Of a DNA stretch of 64,000 bases, positions 1 through 7,649 are shown piece after piece. This stretch comes from Acidobacteriaceae bacterium (lineage in GTDB: Bacteria; Acidobacteriota; Terriglobia; Terriglobales; Acidobacteriaceae). Location: assembly GCA_003134995.1 (NCBI GenBank), contig PLDC01000011.1, positions 100,105-164,104 of the forward strand, in the 5' to 3' direction. The notes under the pieces were generated by a model. That model saw only the letters and a list, made by a program, of their open reading frames with translations. It was not told where the DNA came from and searched no databases. The first letter of the stretch is position 1. Every line of letters begins with the position of its first letter. A program made the translations under genes and the position numbers.

Positions 1-78
1 CCTGGGGCGACTCTGATTTTTGAAGTGGAGCTGCTTTCGATTCAGGATAAGGATAAGGATAAGGATCAGAAGAAGTAG
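1..78 (+). CDS. FKBP-type peptidyl-prolyl isomerase, C-terminal end (partial)
   Basis: The first 25 codons in frame 1 read PGATLIFEVELLSI followed by a charged tail that ends at TAG (76-78). PGATLIFEVELL is the characteristic last strand of FKBP-type cis-trans prolyl isomerases, which catalyse proline isomerisation during protein folding. The domain upstream lies outside the window. The tail QDKDKDKDQKK comes from a 6-base GATAAG tandem repeat (46-66), which probably varies in copy number and adds a hydrophilic extension after the fold is complete. The family call is quite secure despite the short fragment; cellular location cannot be judged. Confidence 0.8.
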   Translation, partial: PGATLIFEVELLSIQDKDKDKDQKK

Positions 79-132
79 GCTTCGGAATTCCGGCTTCCGG
101 CTTCCGGTTTCCGGTTTTGGGCTTCGGGCCCC
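78..132. repeat. GGCTTCCGG-type intergenic repeat (family A)
   Basis: Successive units of CCGGCTT and TTCCGG run just after the FKBP stop codon and end in GGCTTCGGGCC. The same vocabulary recurs at 889-925 and inside prmC at 50698-50746. The rest of 133-458 shows no gene or RNA that I can support. Confidence 0.6.
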
Positions 133-458
133 GCCTTTGGCGCTGACTTTAGAATTGCGTTTGCGGGATTTTGTTTATCAAGATCCCGCTCGTGATTCTT
201 GTTGGAGGTTGGTGATTTGGTTCTTGTCTAGATTTCGTTCTAGGTCACGCTTGCCCATTTTTGGGGGCGCGGAAGAGGATACTGGAGCGCTAGATTCGAT
301 TCAGCGCCGCCCAAGTTGAGGCCCGATAGCCGAAGCTCCGTTGCAGCTTCATGATTAACCACTTTGAGGCGTCCCGGCTTCGCTTTATTGACAGGGTTTC
401 TGCGGCGAGGGTAGCGTCTTTTCAGTCCTGTAACGCCGTTACTTCGGAGGCTACTTAA

Positions 459-887
459 TTGTTCAGACTCTTCCCCGCAGTTGTGATTGTGTGCTTGGTG
501 GCGAATTTTGCCGCGGCACAAGACCCTACCAAGGTGGAACCCAAGCATTACAAACTGCACTTTGAAAACGATCGGGTGCAAGTGGTCGATGTGCACTATG
601 GTCCTCACGAGAAATCAGAAATGCATGACCATCCTGCTGGCGTTTCGGTTAGCGTGACTGGTGGACACCTGCGGTTCACGGACCAGAACGGCAAGGTCAC
701 GGAGGTTTATGCCAAGGCCGGGGAGGCGCGGTGGTTCCCGGCGCACAAGCATACAGTCGAGAATATTGGCGATGAGCCTTACAACGGGGTTTACATCGGG
801 ATCAAAGGCAAAGCGGAGGGGGCTGCTGGCGATCGGGGATCGGATGCTGAGCAGATTGCGAAGATCCTGGCAGGTCACGACCGATAA
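459..887 (+). CDS. Secreted small cupin-domain protein
   Basis: This is a 142-residue protein with a TTG start at 459, preceded by GGAGG at 446-450 with good spacing. Residues 1-20 form a signal peptide ending in AAAQ, so the mature protein is probably periplasmic. The rest is a single cupin barrel: the first motif is around H-D-H-P (near residues 57-60) and the second around FPAHKHTVEN (near residues 94-103), giving histidine ligands for one metal. Such small cupins are often annotated as quercetin-dioxygenase-like, but the substrate cannot be inferred. It stands alone between repeat-filled intergenic regions. Confidence 0.8.
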   Translation: MFRLFPAVVIVCLVANFAAAQDPTKVEPKHYKLHFENDRVQVVDVHYGPHEKSEMHDHPAGVSVSVTGGHLRFTDQNGKVTEVYAKAGEARWFPAHKHTVENIGDEPYNGVYIGIKGKAEGAAGDRGSDAEQIAKILAGHDR

Positions 888-888
888 A

Positions 889-925
889 CCGGCTTCCGGC
901 TTCGGGCCTCGGGCCTCCGGCCTCG
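889..925. repeat. GGCTTCCGG-type intergenic repeat (family A)
   Basis: This stretch, directly after the cupin stop codon, consists of CCGGCTTCCGGCTTCGGGCC and close variants. It shares its units with 78-132 and with the insert in prmC. Confidence 0.55.
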
Positions 926-976
926 ATTCTTGCTGGGTCGCTGTCATTCGTTGTGGTGCTGTTTGAATTTCTCCCT

Positions 977-1030
977 CAGCGGCTAAAGCCGGGTGATTTT
1001 GATGCGTTTGCGGCGCGGCTGAAGCCGCGC
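977..1030. repeat. Palindromic intergenic repeat with GCGGCT/AGCCGC arms
   Basis: CAGCGGCTAAAGCCG (977-991) is followed by a perfect palindrome, GCGCGGCT-GA-AGCCGCGC (1013-1030). The element can form two adjacent hairpins. The remaining bases to 1205 hold imperfect repeats built on CGGATTC and CGCAA; I see no gene in them. Confidence 0.6.
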
Positions 1031-1205
1031 CCTTTCAAAGCGAATTGCGGCTGCACGAAAACGGATTCCCGCTTTACTACGGCGGATTCTCACTGCGCAA
1101 CGGCGAATTCCAGATGCGCAATTACGATGTGGCCGGCGCCCTTATCGTGCCGCGGTTTCCTGTAGTACTCTTAAATGTTGATCAACCTCTGATTGAAGGA
1201 CGTGT

Positions 1206-1481
1206 ATGGCGCACACTGTGTTTTGCGTGAAGTTTAAGAGAGAGATGCCTGGGCTGGACGAGCCTCCGTTTGACAATGACCTGGGGCGCAAGGTTTATGA
1301 CAATGTTTCGCAGGAAGCCTGGAGGGCTTGGGGCGAGCATTGCAAGATGCTGCTGAACGAGTACCGGCTGAACCCGGCGCGGCGTGAGGATCAGGAAGTG
1401 ATTGTGAAGCAGATGGAGCAGTATTTTTTTGGCGAAGGTTCGGCTGCGCCGAAGGAGTATGTGCCGCCGGCGGCGAAGTGA
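1206..1481 (+). CDS. yggX: Fe(2+)-trafficking protein, YggX family
   Basis: This 91-residue protein matches the YggX family along its length. It has the conserved start (A/S)HTVFC with Cys7, the block LGRKVYDNVSQEAWRAWGEH, and a C-terminal KMLLNEYRLNP segment. YggX is a small cytosolic protein linked to iron trafficking and protection of iron-sulfur clusters from oxidation. Length is typical (about 90 residues). It starts with ATG, with a weak upstream GAAGGA signal, and appears monocistronic. Confidence 0.92.
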   Translation: MAHTVFCVKFKREMPGLDEPPFDNDLGRKVYDNVSQEAWRAWGEHCKMLLNEYRLNPARREDQEVIVKQMEQYFFGEGSAAPKEYVPPAAK

Positions 1482-1674
1482 CGGCTGTGGTTGTGCGTGT
1501 AGATGGTGGTGCGACCACGGGCTAGAATCTACGAACTGATCCTTGCTGTTGTCTCTAGCCAGGATCGGCATTTTTCGAGACGGGCCCGAGAAGAGCCTGA
1601 ACGCCCGACTTCCCGCTCTTTGTCCCACGCACTGAGGGTTTGAGTGGGATGGCCTGTTTGCTACAGTTGGCCGC

Positions 1675-2421
1675 TTGTTATACTTCATCACCTTGATTCG
1701 AATCTTGAAAACCCTGAGTCGTAGCGTCGTGCTAAAACGGCGGCTTCCGCGAGAATTTTCAAGTGCTCCAATATTCGTGTCGCCCGACTCTGCCCTTGGA
1801 TATTGGCGACGCGACATTTCAAAAGTCGATCCATTCCTGCTTTCAATGGTTCGTGAGCTAGTTCGCCCCAAAATGAACGTGTGGGATATAGGAGCAAACG
1901 TCGGATTGTTCTCCTTCGCTGCGGCTTCGCTCGGTGCGCAAGTTGTTGCTGTCGAAGCCGACCTTTGGTTAGCCAATCTAATGCATCGCTCTGCCTCGCT
2001 CAACAAATTGCCTGTGACTGTGCTTCCTGCGGCTGTGTCGGACCGTGAGGGAGTTTCCAAGCTCTATCTTTCTGATCACGGAAAATCCTCTAATTCGCTG
2101 AGTGGCAGCGGCCTTGCGCAGACGATCATTACCGTTACGCTGGATTGGATGCTCAACTATTTTCCAGCGCCTCAGGTTCTAAAAATAGATGTCGAAGGCT
2201 TGGAGTATGCGGTTTTGACAGGGGCGCGAAAGGTATTTCAATCTCGGCCTCTTATTTTTTGCGAGGTTACTGAACAGCACGACTTGGTAGGGGAATTGTT
2301 GAGAGGCGCTGAGTACGAGTTCTACGCTGCTCGGACGAACGTCCGCCAACCGCTGCACCGCCCATCCCGAGACACTTTAGCCGTGCCTAAGGCCCTCAGC
2401 ACAATGAGGCAGGTGGATTGA
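1675..2421 (+). CDS. FkbM family methyltransferase
   Basis: The product is about 248 residues. It contains a class I SAM-binding motif, WDIGANVGLFSFAAA (near residues 64-78), then an acidic VEAD loop, and the FkbM signature LKIDVEGLEYAVLTGA (near residues 167-182). FkbM enzymes methylate hydroxyl groups on sugars, polyketides or small molecules; the acceptor here is unknown. The TTG start at 1675 lacks a clear ribosome-binding site, and no better start is obvious before the Rossmann fold. There is no glycosyltransferase context to suggest a sugar substrate. Confidence 0.82.
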   Translation: MLYFITLIRILKTLSRSVVLKRRLPREFSSAPIFVSPDSALGYWRRDISKVDPFLLSMVRELVRPKMNVWDIGANVGLFSFAAASLGAQVVAVEADLWLANLMHRSASLNKLPVTVLPAAVSDREGVSKLYLSDHGKSSNSLSGSGLAQTIITVTLDWMLNYFPAPQVLKIDVEGLEYAVLTGARKVFQSRPLIFCEVTEQHDLVGELLRGAEYEFYAARTNVRQPLHRPSRDTLAVPKALSTMRQVD

Positions 2422-2472
2422 CCGAGACTTCAACTGTCGCAAAATCGCCATAACGCTCATTGAACTGTGGGT

Positions 2473-2958
2473 CTAGGTACTGCTCGGTGTCAACGGAGAC
2501 GCCGCGACCGTCATACCGTGTCTCCGAAATACATCCATCATCTTCTGGCGGTCGGGCGGACCTCCTGCGGAGGCGCTGATTACTTCTGCAGCTTCTCGGA
2601 AAAACGCGGGACCCATGATCGCTGGAGATATAACGGCGAGCTGTTTGACGTCCTCGTTACCGAAATTATCGAAGCGGTGCACCGCGCCTCGCGGGATACA
2701 CAGGGCCTGCCCCGGACCAACCTCGATTGGCGTGTCATCAACCGTCCAGGTCAGCACACCTTGGATACCATAAAGAATCTCCTCATAGGCGTCATTCTTG
2801 TGCGCCGGGGCGGCCAACTTCTGCCCCGCTGGCACGCGGACCTCGAACACGGATACGCTGTCCTGCGAATCTTCGCCAGTAACGACGAACCGGATCCCTA
2901 GTGGACCAATCTTGATCGTCTCTTCCGAAGGATTGACTCTAGTTGTGTGCTGCTGCAT
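2473..2958 (-). CDS. Cupin-domain protein
   Basis: The product has 161 residues and no signal peptide, so it is probably cytosolic. A cupin barrel covers residues 25-115: the first motif includes PAHKNDAYEEILYGI with a conserved glutamate, and the second includes PGQALCIPRGAVHRFDN. It resembles quercetin-2,3-dioxygenase-like and related sugar-binding cupins, but the first-motif histidine pair is reduced, so metal binding is uncertain. The gene converges with the FkbM gene. Confidence 0.8.
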   Translation of the reverse strand: MQQHTTRVNPSEETIKIGPLGIRFVVTGEDSQDSVSVFEVRVPAGQKLAAPAHKNDAYEEILYGIQGVLTWTVDDTPIEVGPGQALCIPRGAVHRFDNFGNEDVKQLAVISPAIMGPAFFREAAEVISASAGGPPDRQKMMDVFRRHGMTVAASPLTPSST

Positions 2959-3129
2959 AAACCGCCTCCTGCACGAAGTTATCCTACACTTCGTATCTTT
3001 AGTCGAGGGGCGTAATCAGGTCAGAATCGAGTTCGCTGATCTGCGAACGGGAAAGGGTGCGGCCGCAAATTGTGAGTTGGCGAAACATCGGCATAGCGCT
3101 CATCGATCGCGTTTTCTGCTGGCGTTCGT

Positions 3130-3170
3130 GGGTCCCAGTTCTCGTCACGGACGCGAGAACTGGGGCACCC
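3130..3170. repeat. Palindromic intergenic repeat
   Basis: The arms CCCAGTTCTCG (left) and CGAGAACTGGG (right) are complementary around a 9-base loop, with a further partly complementary GGG/CCC edge. The element lies between the divergent cupin and sigma-factor genes. It may be a dispersed repeat rather than an operator. Confidence 0.6.
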
Positions 3171-3248
3171 TATCTACTTCGCCTGTAATTAGACAAATGC
3201 TGCGGACTCGCGTGTCTTACTATTGAGACCCTGCTATTGAGGCCCCGC

Positions 3249-3752
3249 ATGGACCAAGCGCACGAGAGCGTTGCCGAGATTGAGTTGCTGTATCGCCAGC
3301 ACGGCTCCGCGCTCCTGTTATTTGCATTGGCCATCACGGGCGAACGGGCGCGAGCCCAGGACGCAGTCCATCACGTATTCCTGACGCTGCTTGAGAATGG
3401 GAAGCTTCGGCGAGCCAGCGATAAGAAAGCTTACCTGTTCGGCTGCGTGCGCAACGCCATTCTCAACGAGCGCAGACGCCTGGAGCGCAATACGCGGCTT
3501 GATGATGCGGCATGGTTTGCTCCTCCAGAGCAGGACTATGCGGCGGAGCAAAACTTGCGGCGCGCACTCGCCGCGCTTCCGGACGACCAGAGAGAGGTAG
3601 TTGTCCTGCACTTGTGGGGCGAGCTTACATTTTCGCAAATTGGCGATCTGTTGGGAGTCAGTTCAAATACGGCCGCCTCGCGATACCGGTATGCACTCGG
3701 CAAGTTACGAGATTTAATGCTGCCCAAGGAGAATTCCTGTGCCGCCAGATGA
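3249..3752 (+). CDS. RNA polymerase sigma factor, ECF subfamily
   Basis: The product has 167 residues. Region 2 occupies about residues 10-75 (YRQHGSALLLFALAITG, then AYLFGCVRNAILNERRR), and region 4 about residues 105-160 (LPDDQREVVVLHLWGELTFS, then a helix-turn-helix with GVSSNTAASRYRYAL). The ATG at 3249 is preferred over an in-frame TTG at 3237 because GAGG sits at a proper distance before it. The stop overlaps the next gene by 14 bases, so the two are probably translationally coupled. It should direct RNA polymerase to a small regulon, under control of the downstream membrane protein if that is its anti-sigma factor. Confidence 0.9.
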   Translation: MDQAHESVAEIELLYRQHGSALLLFALAITGERARAQDAVHHVFLTLLENGKLRRASDKKAYLFGCVRNAILNERRRLERNTRLDDAAWFAPPEQDYAAEQNLRRALAALPDDQREVVVLHLWGELTFSQIGDLLGVSSNTAASRYRYALGKLRDLMLPKENSCAAR

Positions 3753-4164
3753 TGAACGATTTGAAATCTATTTGAAGAAATTTCGTCCGCTGATGCCGGA
3801 CGCCTTGCTTGTAAGTGAGCGCAGGCCAGTGCCGCGCCGTCGTTTCGTCCTCGCGATCGGAGTTGCTGGCGCGCTGGCGATGGTGATCATCGGAATAGCA
3901 AGCCTCCGGATTTTCCATCACCCGATGGCCGTTGACTCCGATCGTTCTGGCTCGCTTCGTTCTAGCTCGCTGCGTTCTAGCTCGCTGCAGTGGCCGGCGC
4001 CAACGCCACCACTTACTATGCGCGACGCCAATGCGCTGCTGGCGAAAGCTCCGTCGTACAAGGCACTTATGAACGAGTTGGCGCTTCGACCAAACGGTTC
4101 GACCCCTTCAAAGAAAAAGCAAAGTGCATTCGCTGTGCTTGGCAAGGAGAAAATTAAATTATGA
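3739..4164 (+). CDS. Single-pass membrane protein, possible anti-sigma factor
   Basis: This 141-residue protein begins at GTG 3739 inside the sigma-factor gene. It has a short cytosolic N-terminus, a basic stretch RRPVPRRR, one membrane helix (about residues 35-57) and a periplasmic tail. Position and topology fit an anti-sigma factor, but I see no zinc-binding anti-sigma motif (HxxxCxxC), so this is inference. Residues 69-83 are encoded by a 15-base unit repeated three times (3944-3988), giving SGSLR/SSSLR/SSSLQ just outside the membrane. The stop overlaps the next start as ATGA. Confidence 0.6.
   Translation: MPPDDERFEIYLKKFRPLMPDALLVSERRPVPRRRFVLAIGVAGALAMVIIGIASLRIFHHPMAVDSDRSGSLRSSSLRSSSLQWPAPTPPLTMRDANALLAKAPSYKALMNELALRPNGSTPSKKKQSAFAVLGKEKIKL
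3944..3988 (+). repeat. 15-base tandem repeat, three copies, within coding sequence
   Basis: The units are GTTCTGGCTCGCTTC, then GTTCTAGCTCGCTGC twice. The last two copies are identical, which points to recent duplication. The unit is divisible by three and keeps the reading frame. Confidence 0.85.
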
Positions 4165-5030
4165 AACGAATCAGTGGGATGGCATCGACGGCGGTAATGC
4201 TGCTGCTCGTGATTGGAACGGCAGTCGGCCAGCGCGCGCCGCTGGCCGATAACGCGGCACTGCGCTACTGGGCGGCATTCTCCCAACTGCAGGACGCTGC
4301 AATCACGGACCAGGAGGCGAAGGAACTCGAGACCGTGCTCGACAAAATGGGGCCGTTCGACATTTCACGCTACAACGATTTGATTCAGAAGAACACTCCG
4401 GCACTTGAAATCATGGCTCGCGGTACCTTGCTGCCGAACTGCGATTGGGGATTGGATTACGGGCTGGGAGAAAACGTTCCCGTCGATTATGCGAGAAAGG
4501 CATTGGTGCTGGGGCGATTGAATATCCTGTACGTGATGCACCTGTATCACAGTGGCAATCGAGATGGAGCGATTGACGCGCTCGCCGCGGGAATGCGATT
4601 TTCACAAGATGTGGCCAATGGCGGGTCGCTCTTTCCAACTCTTGTGGCGAAAGATCTTCTTGTCACTCACTTCATGGCCGCGAGCGATGCGCTTCGGATG
4701 GGGACGCTTTCTGCGGGGCAGCGGTCCCGGTTGCAGGGCGCGGTCTCGGCAATGGGTAACGGTCTTGACTGGCCAGCGGCCGCTAAACGAGACCTGGAAT
4801 CGCTCGAGCCACGCTATGCTTCGGACTCGCGAGCCTCCGCGGCGCTGAGCCGTATCATTTCAGCGTACGGTGCGTTTCTTAAGGACGAATCCAATCTGAC
4901 AAGCGTGACGAATGCGATCAATCAGGCGCCGCCGGAGATTCAGGGCTTGATTCCGAATCCGAAGCGGATCGAGGAACAGAAGCAGGAATTCACTGCCAAG
5001 CTTCAGCAACTGCGCGCGCGCCTGCAATGA
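4161..5030 (+). CDS. Secreted protein of unknown function in the sigma-factor operon
   Basis: The product has 289 residues with a signal peptide (residues 1-23, ending VGQ). The mature part is mostly helical and rich in Ala and Leu, with one cysteine near residue 94 and a block VLGRLNILYVMHLYHSGNRD that resembles helix-repeat proteins. I do not recognise a family. The ATGA overlap with the membrane protein and the upstream sigma factor make a compact three-gene unit, so the protein may act with the membrane protein in the periplasm as a sensor or effector. Confidence 0.7.
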   Translation: MKRISGMASTAVMLLLVIGTAVGQRAPLADNAALRYWAAFSQLQDAAITDQEAKELETVLDKMGPFDISRYNDLIQKNTPALEIMARGTLLPNCDWGLDYGLGENVPVDYARKALVLGRLNILYVMHLYHSGNRDGAIDALAAGMRFSQDVANGGSLFPTLVAKDLLVTHFMAASDALRMGTLSAGQRSRLQGAVSAMGNGLDWPAAAKRDLESLEPRYASDSRASAALSRIISAYGAFLKDESNLTSVTNAINQAPPEIQGLIPNPKRIEEQKQEFTAKLQQLRARLQ

Positions 5031-5091
5031 GGGATCGCGCGCCGATTGCGGCGTGGGTGAGATCACGGTCAAAGGCAAATGCTGCTCGGGC

Positions 5092-5097
5092 TATAAT
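5092..5097 (+). promoter_or_regulatory. Candidate -10 box (TATAAT) close to a start codon
   Basis: The perfect hexamer TATAAT in the context GGGCTATAATTG ends only 11 bases before the ATG at 5109. Transcription would therefore begin about 5 bases before the start codon, giving an almost leaderless message. No convincing -35 box is visible. Confidence 0.45.
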
Positions 5098-5108
5098 TGC
5101 GGCGACGC

Positions 5109-7241
5109 ATGGACCGTACTTCTGGCACGATACGTGGTTTGCATGAAGTCGCGGCGGCGGAGTTAATCGCTTGGGTTCCCGCGATTGCGGTTGTTTTGGG
5201 TGTGCTGTTTTTCGGTTCGATGCTGGCCGCGCAGCAGAAACCGTTTCCGGTTACTTCGGTTGTGGATGAACCAAGCATCGCGGGTCGTCCCGTGAATTTG
5301 GATGCGCAGGGAAAATTGCTGCCCTGGCCGATGCCGGAGAATATTGGCTATTCGTATTCGTCGCACTTTCTCACGCAGTGGACGATCCTGTGGGATCAGT
5401 ACAATCGCCAGCGACTACCTTATTTCTATTGCTGTTTCGATTTTGACCGCGCTACGTTTGAACTGGCGCCCGACGAGCATTGGGCGAACTCTACTGGCTA
5501 CCTGCGCGCCATGATGCAGGGTTTTGTCGAACGTCTTTATCCCTACACTGGCGACGACCGGACTGTTACATTCCTCGAGAGCTTTGTCGATTACGAACTG
5601 GAAAACGGACTCACGCCGGAGAGCTATGCATGGGCGCTGGTGCCGTACGCGTCGGCGAATCCCGGCGCGAAACGTTATACCGGATGGAGCCAGCTTGGCG
5701 AAGATTACATTGAGCCGCATGTGGTTGGTGAGGATGGGTATGGCTACCTCCGGCTCTATGAGGTGACGGGCAACACCAAATATTTGCGGGCTGCGATTCA
5801 CTGCGCCGATGCGCTGGTGAAGAATTACAAGGCAGGGGATGCGGATCATTCGCCGTGGCCGGTGCGCCTGACGGCACGCGACGGAAAAGCCGAAGGGAAG
5901 GCGATGGGACCGTATTCGGCAAACGTGATCGAGCCCATCATGCTGTTCGATGAGCTTATTCGTCTGGGGCAGGGCGATGTTGCGGGGTATGTGCGCGTGC
6001 GGGCCGCTTGCTGGGAGTGGTTTCAGAAATATCCTTTGGCCAACAATGTTTGGGTTGGCTACTTCGAAGATACGACTCCGAGCATGGACAATATGAACCA
6101 GGTCATTCCTCTCGAGTTTGCGCGCTATATTCTGTTGCATCCGGAAAAAGATTTGCAATGGCGCGAACATGCGCGGCAACTCATTGAGTGGGTGAAGACG
6201 ACTCCGAAATGGCCTAAGTACATTGTGCATGGGGCGACGGTTACGACCGAGCAAGGGGATGGCGTGCACTTCTGCTGCAATGCGCCGAATCAATGTTGCG
6301 ATAGCCACACCTCGCGGCTGGCTGCGGTCGAGGCTTTTTACTTTGCGAAGACGGACGACGTCACCTACAGAGATGCCGCGTTTCGCTCGTACAATTGGGT
6401 TACTTATTTTCAGGGGCTTTCGCGAGGTGCTCATGCTCCGTTTTCAAACCAGTGGTGGTTTACCGACGAATTTGCGGACGGTCCGCGAAGAATGATGGAC
6501 GCTTTCTGGGCGGTGCCGGAGTGGGCACCGGCAGATGAATCGCATTTGCTCGGATCGAGTTCCGTGATTACGAAGATTCGCTATGGCAAAGGTTCTGTCA
6601 CTTATTCGACCTTCGATCCGCAGTCGTGGGATGTGCTTCGACTGGATTTCGTGCCTGAATTCGTTACGGCGGACGGGAAGCAGCTCGCCCGTCGCAAGAA
6701 CAGCGGTAGCAACGATCGCGGAAAGGACCCCGATCGAGCGGGTTTCACGTTCGACGATTCGACACGCGTGCTGCGCATCCGGCACGACGACGCGCGGGAT
6801 ATCGATATTCAAGGCAAAGGTGGAAACGCTCCTCCACAGTATGTGTCGTTTGACGATCCGCACATTTCAGCAGGAACGGTGTTGAAGGGCCAGTATCCAT
6901 CCGGTGCGATCGACTGGGGTACGGGTCAGTGGCGAATCAATGTGCCGGAGGGCGCGTTCGGAACCTTCAACCTTGCTTTTGTCGACCCCGAGGCCACGAC
7001 TGCGGAGTTTCGTTTTTACTGGCCTCGCATCTTCGTGGGCGTCGATGTCTACAACGGCGGAGCGTCGGAGGCGACAGTCACTTTTCGTTCTCCAGAGACT
7101 CGCGAGATCTCGTTTATTGTTAAGCCCGGACAATTGCGGCGCGTGCGAACGGAATGGCGAGAGCTTAGTTCGAGCGTCACCTTCGAGTTGAAAAATGGAG
7201 AGGGCGTACGGTTCGATAATCTGGCGTATGTGCGAGAGTGA
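5109..7241 (+). CDS. Large secreted protein with predicted six-hairpin glycosidase-like domain
   Basis: The product has 710 residues. The N-terminus has a hydrophobic segment (about residues 22-42) ending AAQQ, so it is exported or membrane-anchored. Residues 70-480 have the alternating helix and aromatic-loop pattern of an (alpha/alpha)6 barrel (for example WANSTGYLRAMMQGF and GEDGYGYLRLYEVTGNTKYL), and the last 200 residues look like beta-sandwich. A cysteine-rich loop, HFCCNAPNQCCDSH, near residue 390 is distinctive. I cannot name the glycoside hydrolase family or substrate, and catalytic acids cannot be assigned. The ATG at 5109 is preferred over the in-frame TTG at 5097, which overlaps the -10 box. 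Confidence 0.62.
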   Translation: MDRTSGTIRGLHEVAAAELIAWVPAIAVVLGVLFFGSMLAAQQKPFPVTSVVDEPSIAGRPVNLDAQGKLLPWPMPENIGYSYSSHFLTQWTILWDQYNRQRLPYFYCCFDFDRATFELAPDEHWANSTGYLRAMMQGFVERLYPYTGDDRTVTFLESFVDYELENGLTPESYAWALVPYASANPGAKRYTGWSQLGEDYIEPHVVGEDGYGYLRLYEVTGNTKYLRAAIHCADALVKNYKAGDADHSPWPVRLTARDGKAEGKAMGPYSANVIEPIMLFDELIRLGQGDVAGYVRVRAACWEWFQKYPLANNVWVGYFEDTTPSMDNMNQVIPLEFARYILLHPEKDLQWREHARQLIEWVKTTPKWPKYIVHGATVTTEQGDGVHFCCNAPNQCCDSHTSRLAAVEAFYFAKTDDVTYRDAAFRSYNWVTYFQGLSRGAHAPFSNQWWFTDEFADGPRRMMDAFWAVPEWAPADESHLLGSSSVITKIRYGKGSVTYSTFDPQSWDVLRLDFVPEFVTADGKQLARRKNSGSNDRGKDPDRAGFTFDDSTRVLRIRHDDARDIDIQGKGGNAPPQYVSFDDPHISAGTVLKGQYPSGAIDWGTGQWRINVPEGAFGTFNLAFVDPEATTAEFRFYWPRIFVGVDVYNGGASEATVTFRSPETREISFIVKPGQLRRVRTEWRELSSSVTFELKNGEGVRFDNLAYVRE

Positions 7242-7282
7242 TCGACTGCGACTCTGAGGAAAACCTGTAGAGCGTTCATATT

Positions 7283-7315
7283 CCCACTCAAGCCAAAAGC
7301 AGGCTTGAGCGGGCC
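7283..7315. repeat. Hairpin CTCAAGCC/GGCTTGAG after the glycosidase-like gene
   Basis: A perfect 8-base stem (7287-7294 and 7302-7309) encloses a 7-base loop. There is no T-run, so it is either a factor-dependent end point or another dispersed repeat. Confidence 0.55.
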
Positions 7316-7365
7316 ACCGAGTTATTAATCCTGATGGGTAATTTGAGTGCGAAGACTTTGCGTAC

Positions 7366-7560
7366 TCAGGCCGCCCGCTTTTTTTTCTGTCCTCGATGCT
7401 CTTTCGTCAGAGAATCTTTGTTCGCGGCCGGACGCTTTTTGGTGTCCATTGCCGTTACTTTATCTTCACCATCTTCACTGACTGAGACGCCGTCGTACTT
7501 TTTCCCGGCTCTGCGTTCCGACTCGTGAATGGTTTCGAGCCACACGTCTTCCATGCTCAT
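7366..7560 (-). CDS. Small basic hydrophilic protein of unknown function
   Basis: This is a 64-residue protein with a strong ribosome-binding site (AAGGAG six bases before ATG), which is the main reason to accept it. It is rich in Lys, Arg, Glu and Asp, has no membrane segment, and ends in QKKKRAA. The middle (KYDGVSVSEDGED) is acidic. Composition suggests a disordered or nucleic-acid-associated small protein, but no family is recognised. Confidence 0.6.
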   Translation of the reverse strand: MSMEDVWLETIHESERRAGKKYDGVSVSEDGEDKVTAMDTKKRPAANKDSLTKEHRGQKKKRAA

Positions 7561-7649
7561 TGGACACTCCTTAGCACATGTAGTGCGTTCTTAAGATGAG
7601 AAACAGGGGAGTAGAGTTGTCGGGTGGTTGCGATTGTGGGTTTTGCGAA

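Noticed and set aside
1045-1230. Small plus-strand frame before yggX
   Set aside because: It runs through repeat sequence and into the yggX start without a ribosome-binding site.
4860-6434. Minus-strand frames opposite the 5109-7241 gene, including one of 339 residues
   Set aside because: Low-complexity Arg/His-rich translation, no ribosome-binding site, and the plus strand gives a coherent secreted protein.
7340-7390. Terminator with a T-run after the glycosidase-like gene
   Set aside because: The T-run is the lysine-rich end of the minus-strand small protein at 7366-7560, and no stem precedes it.
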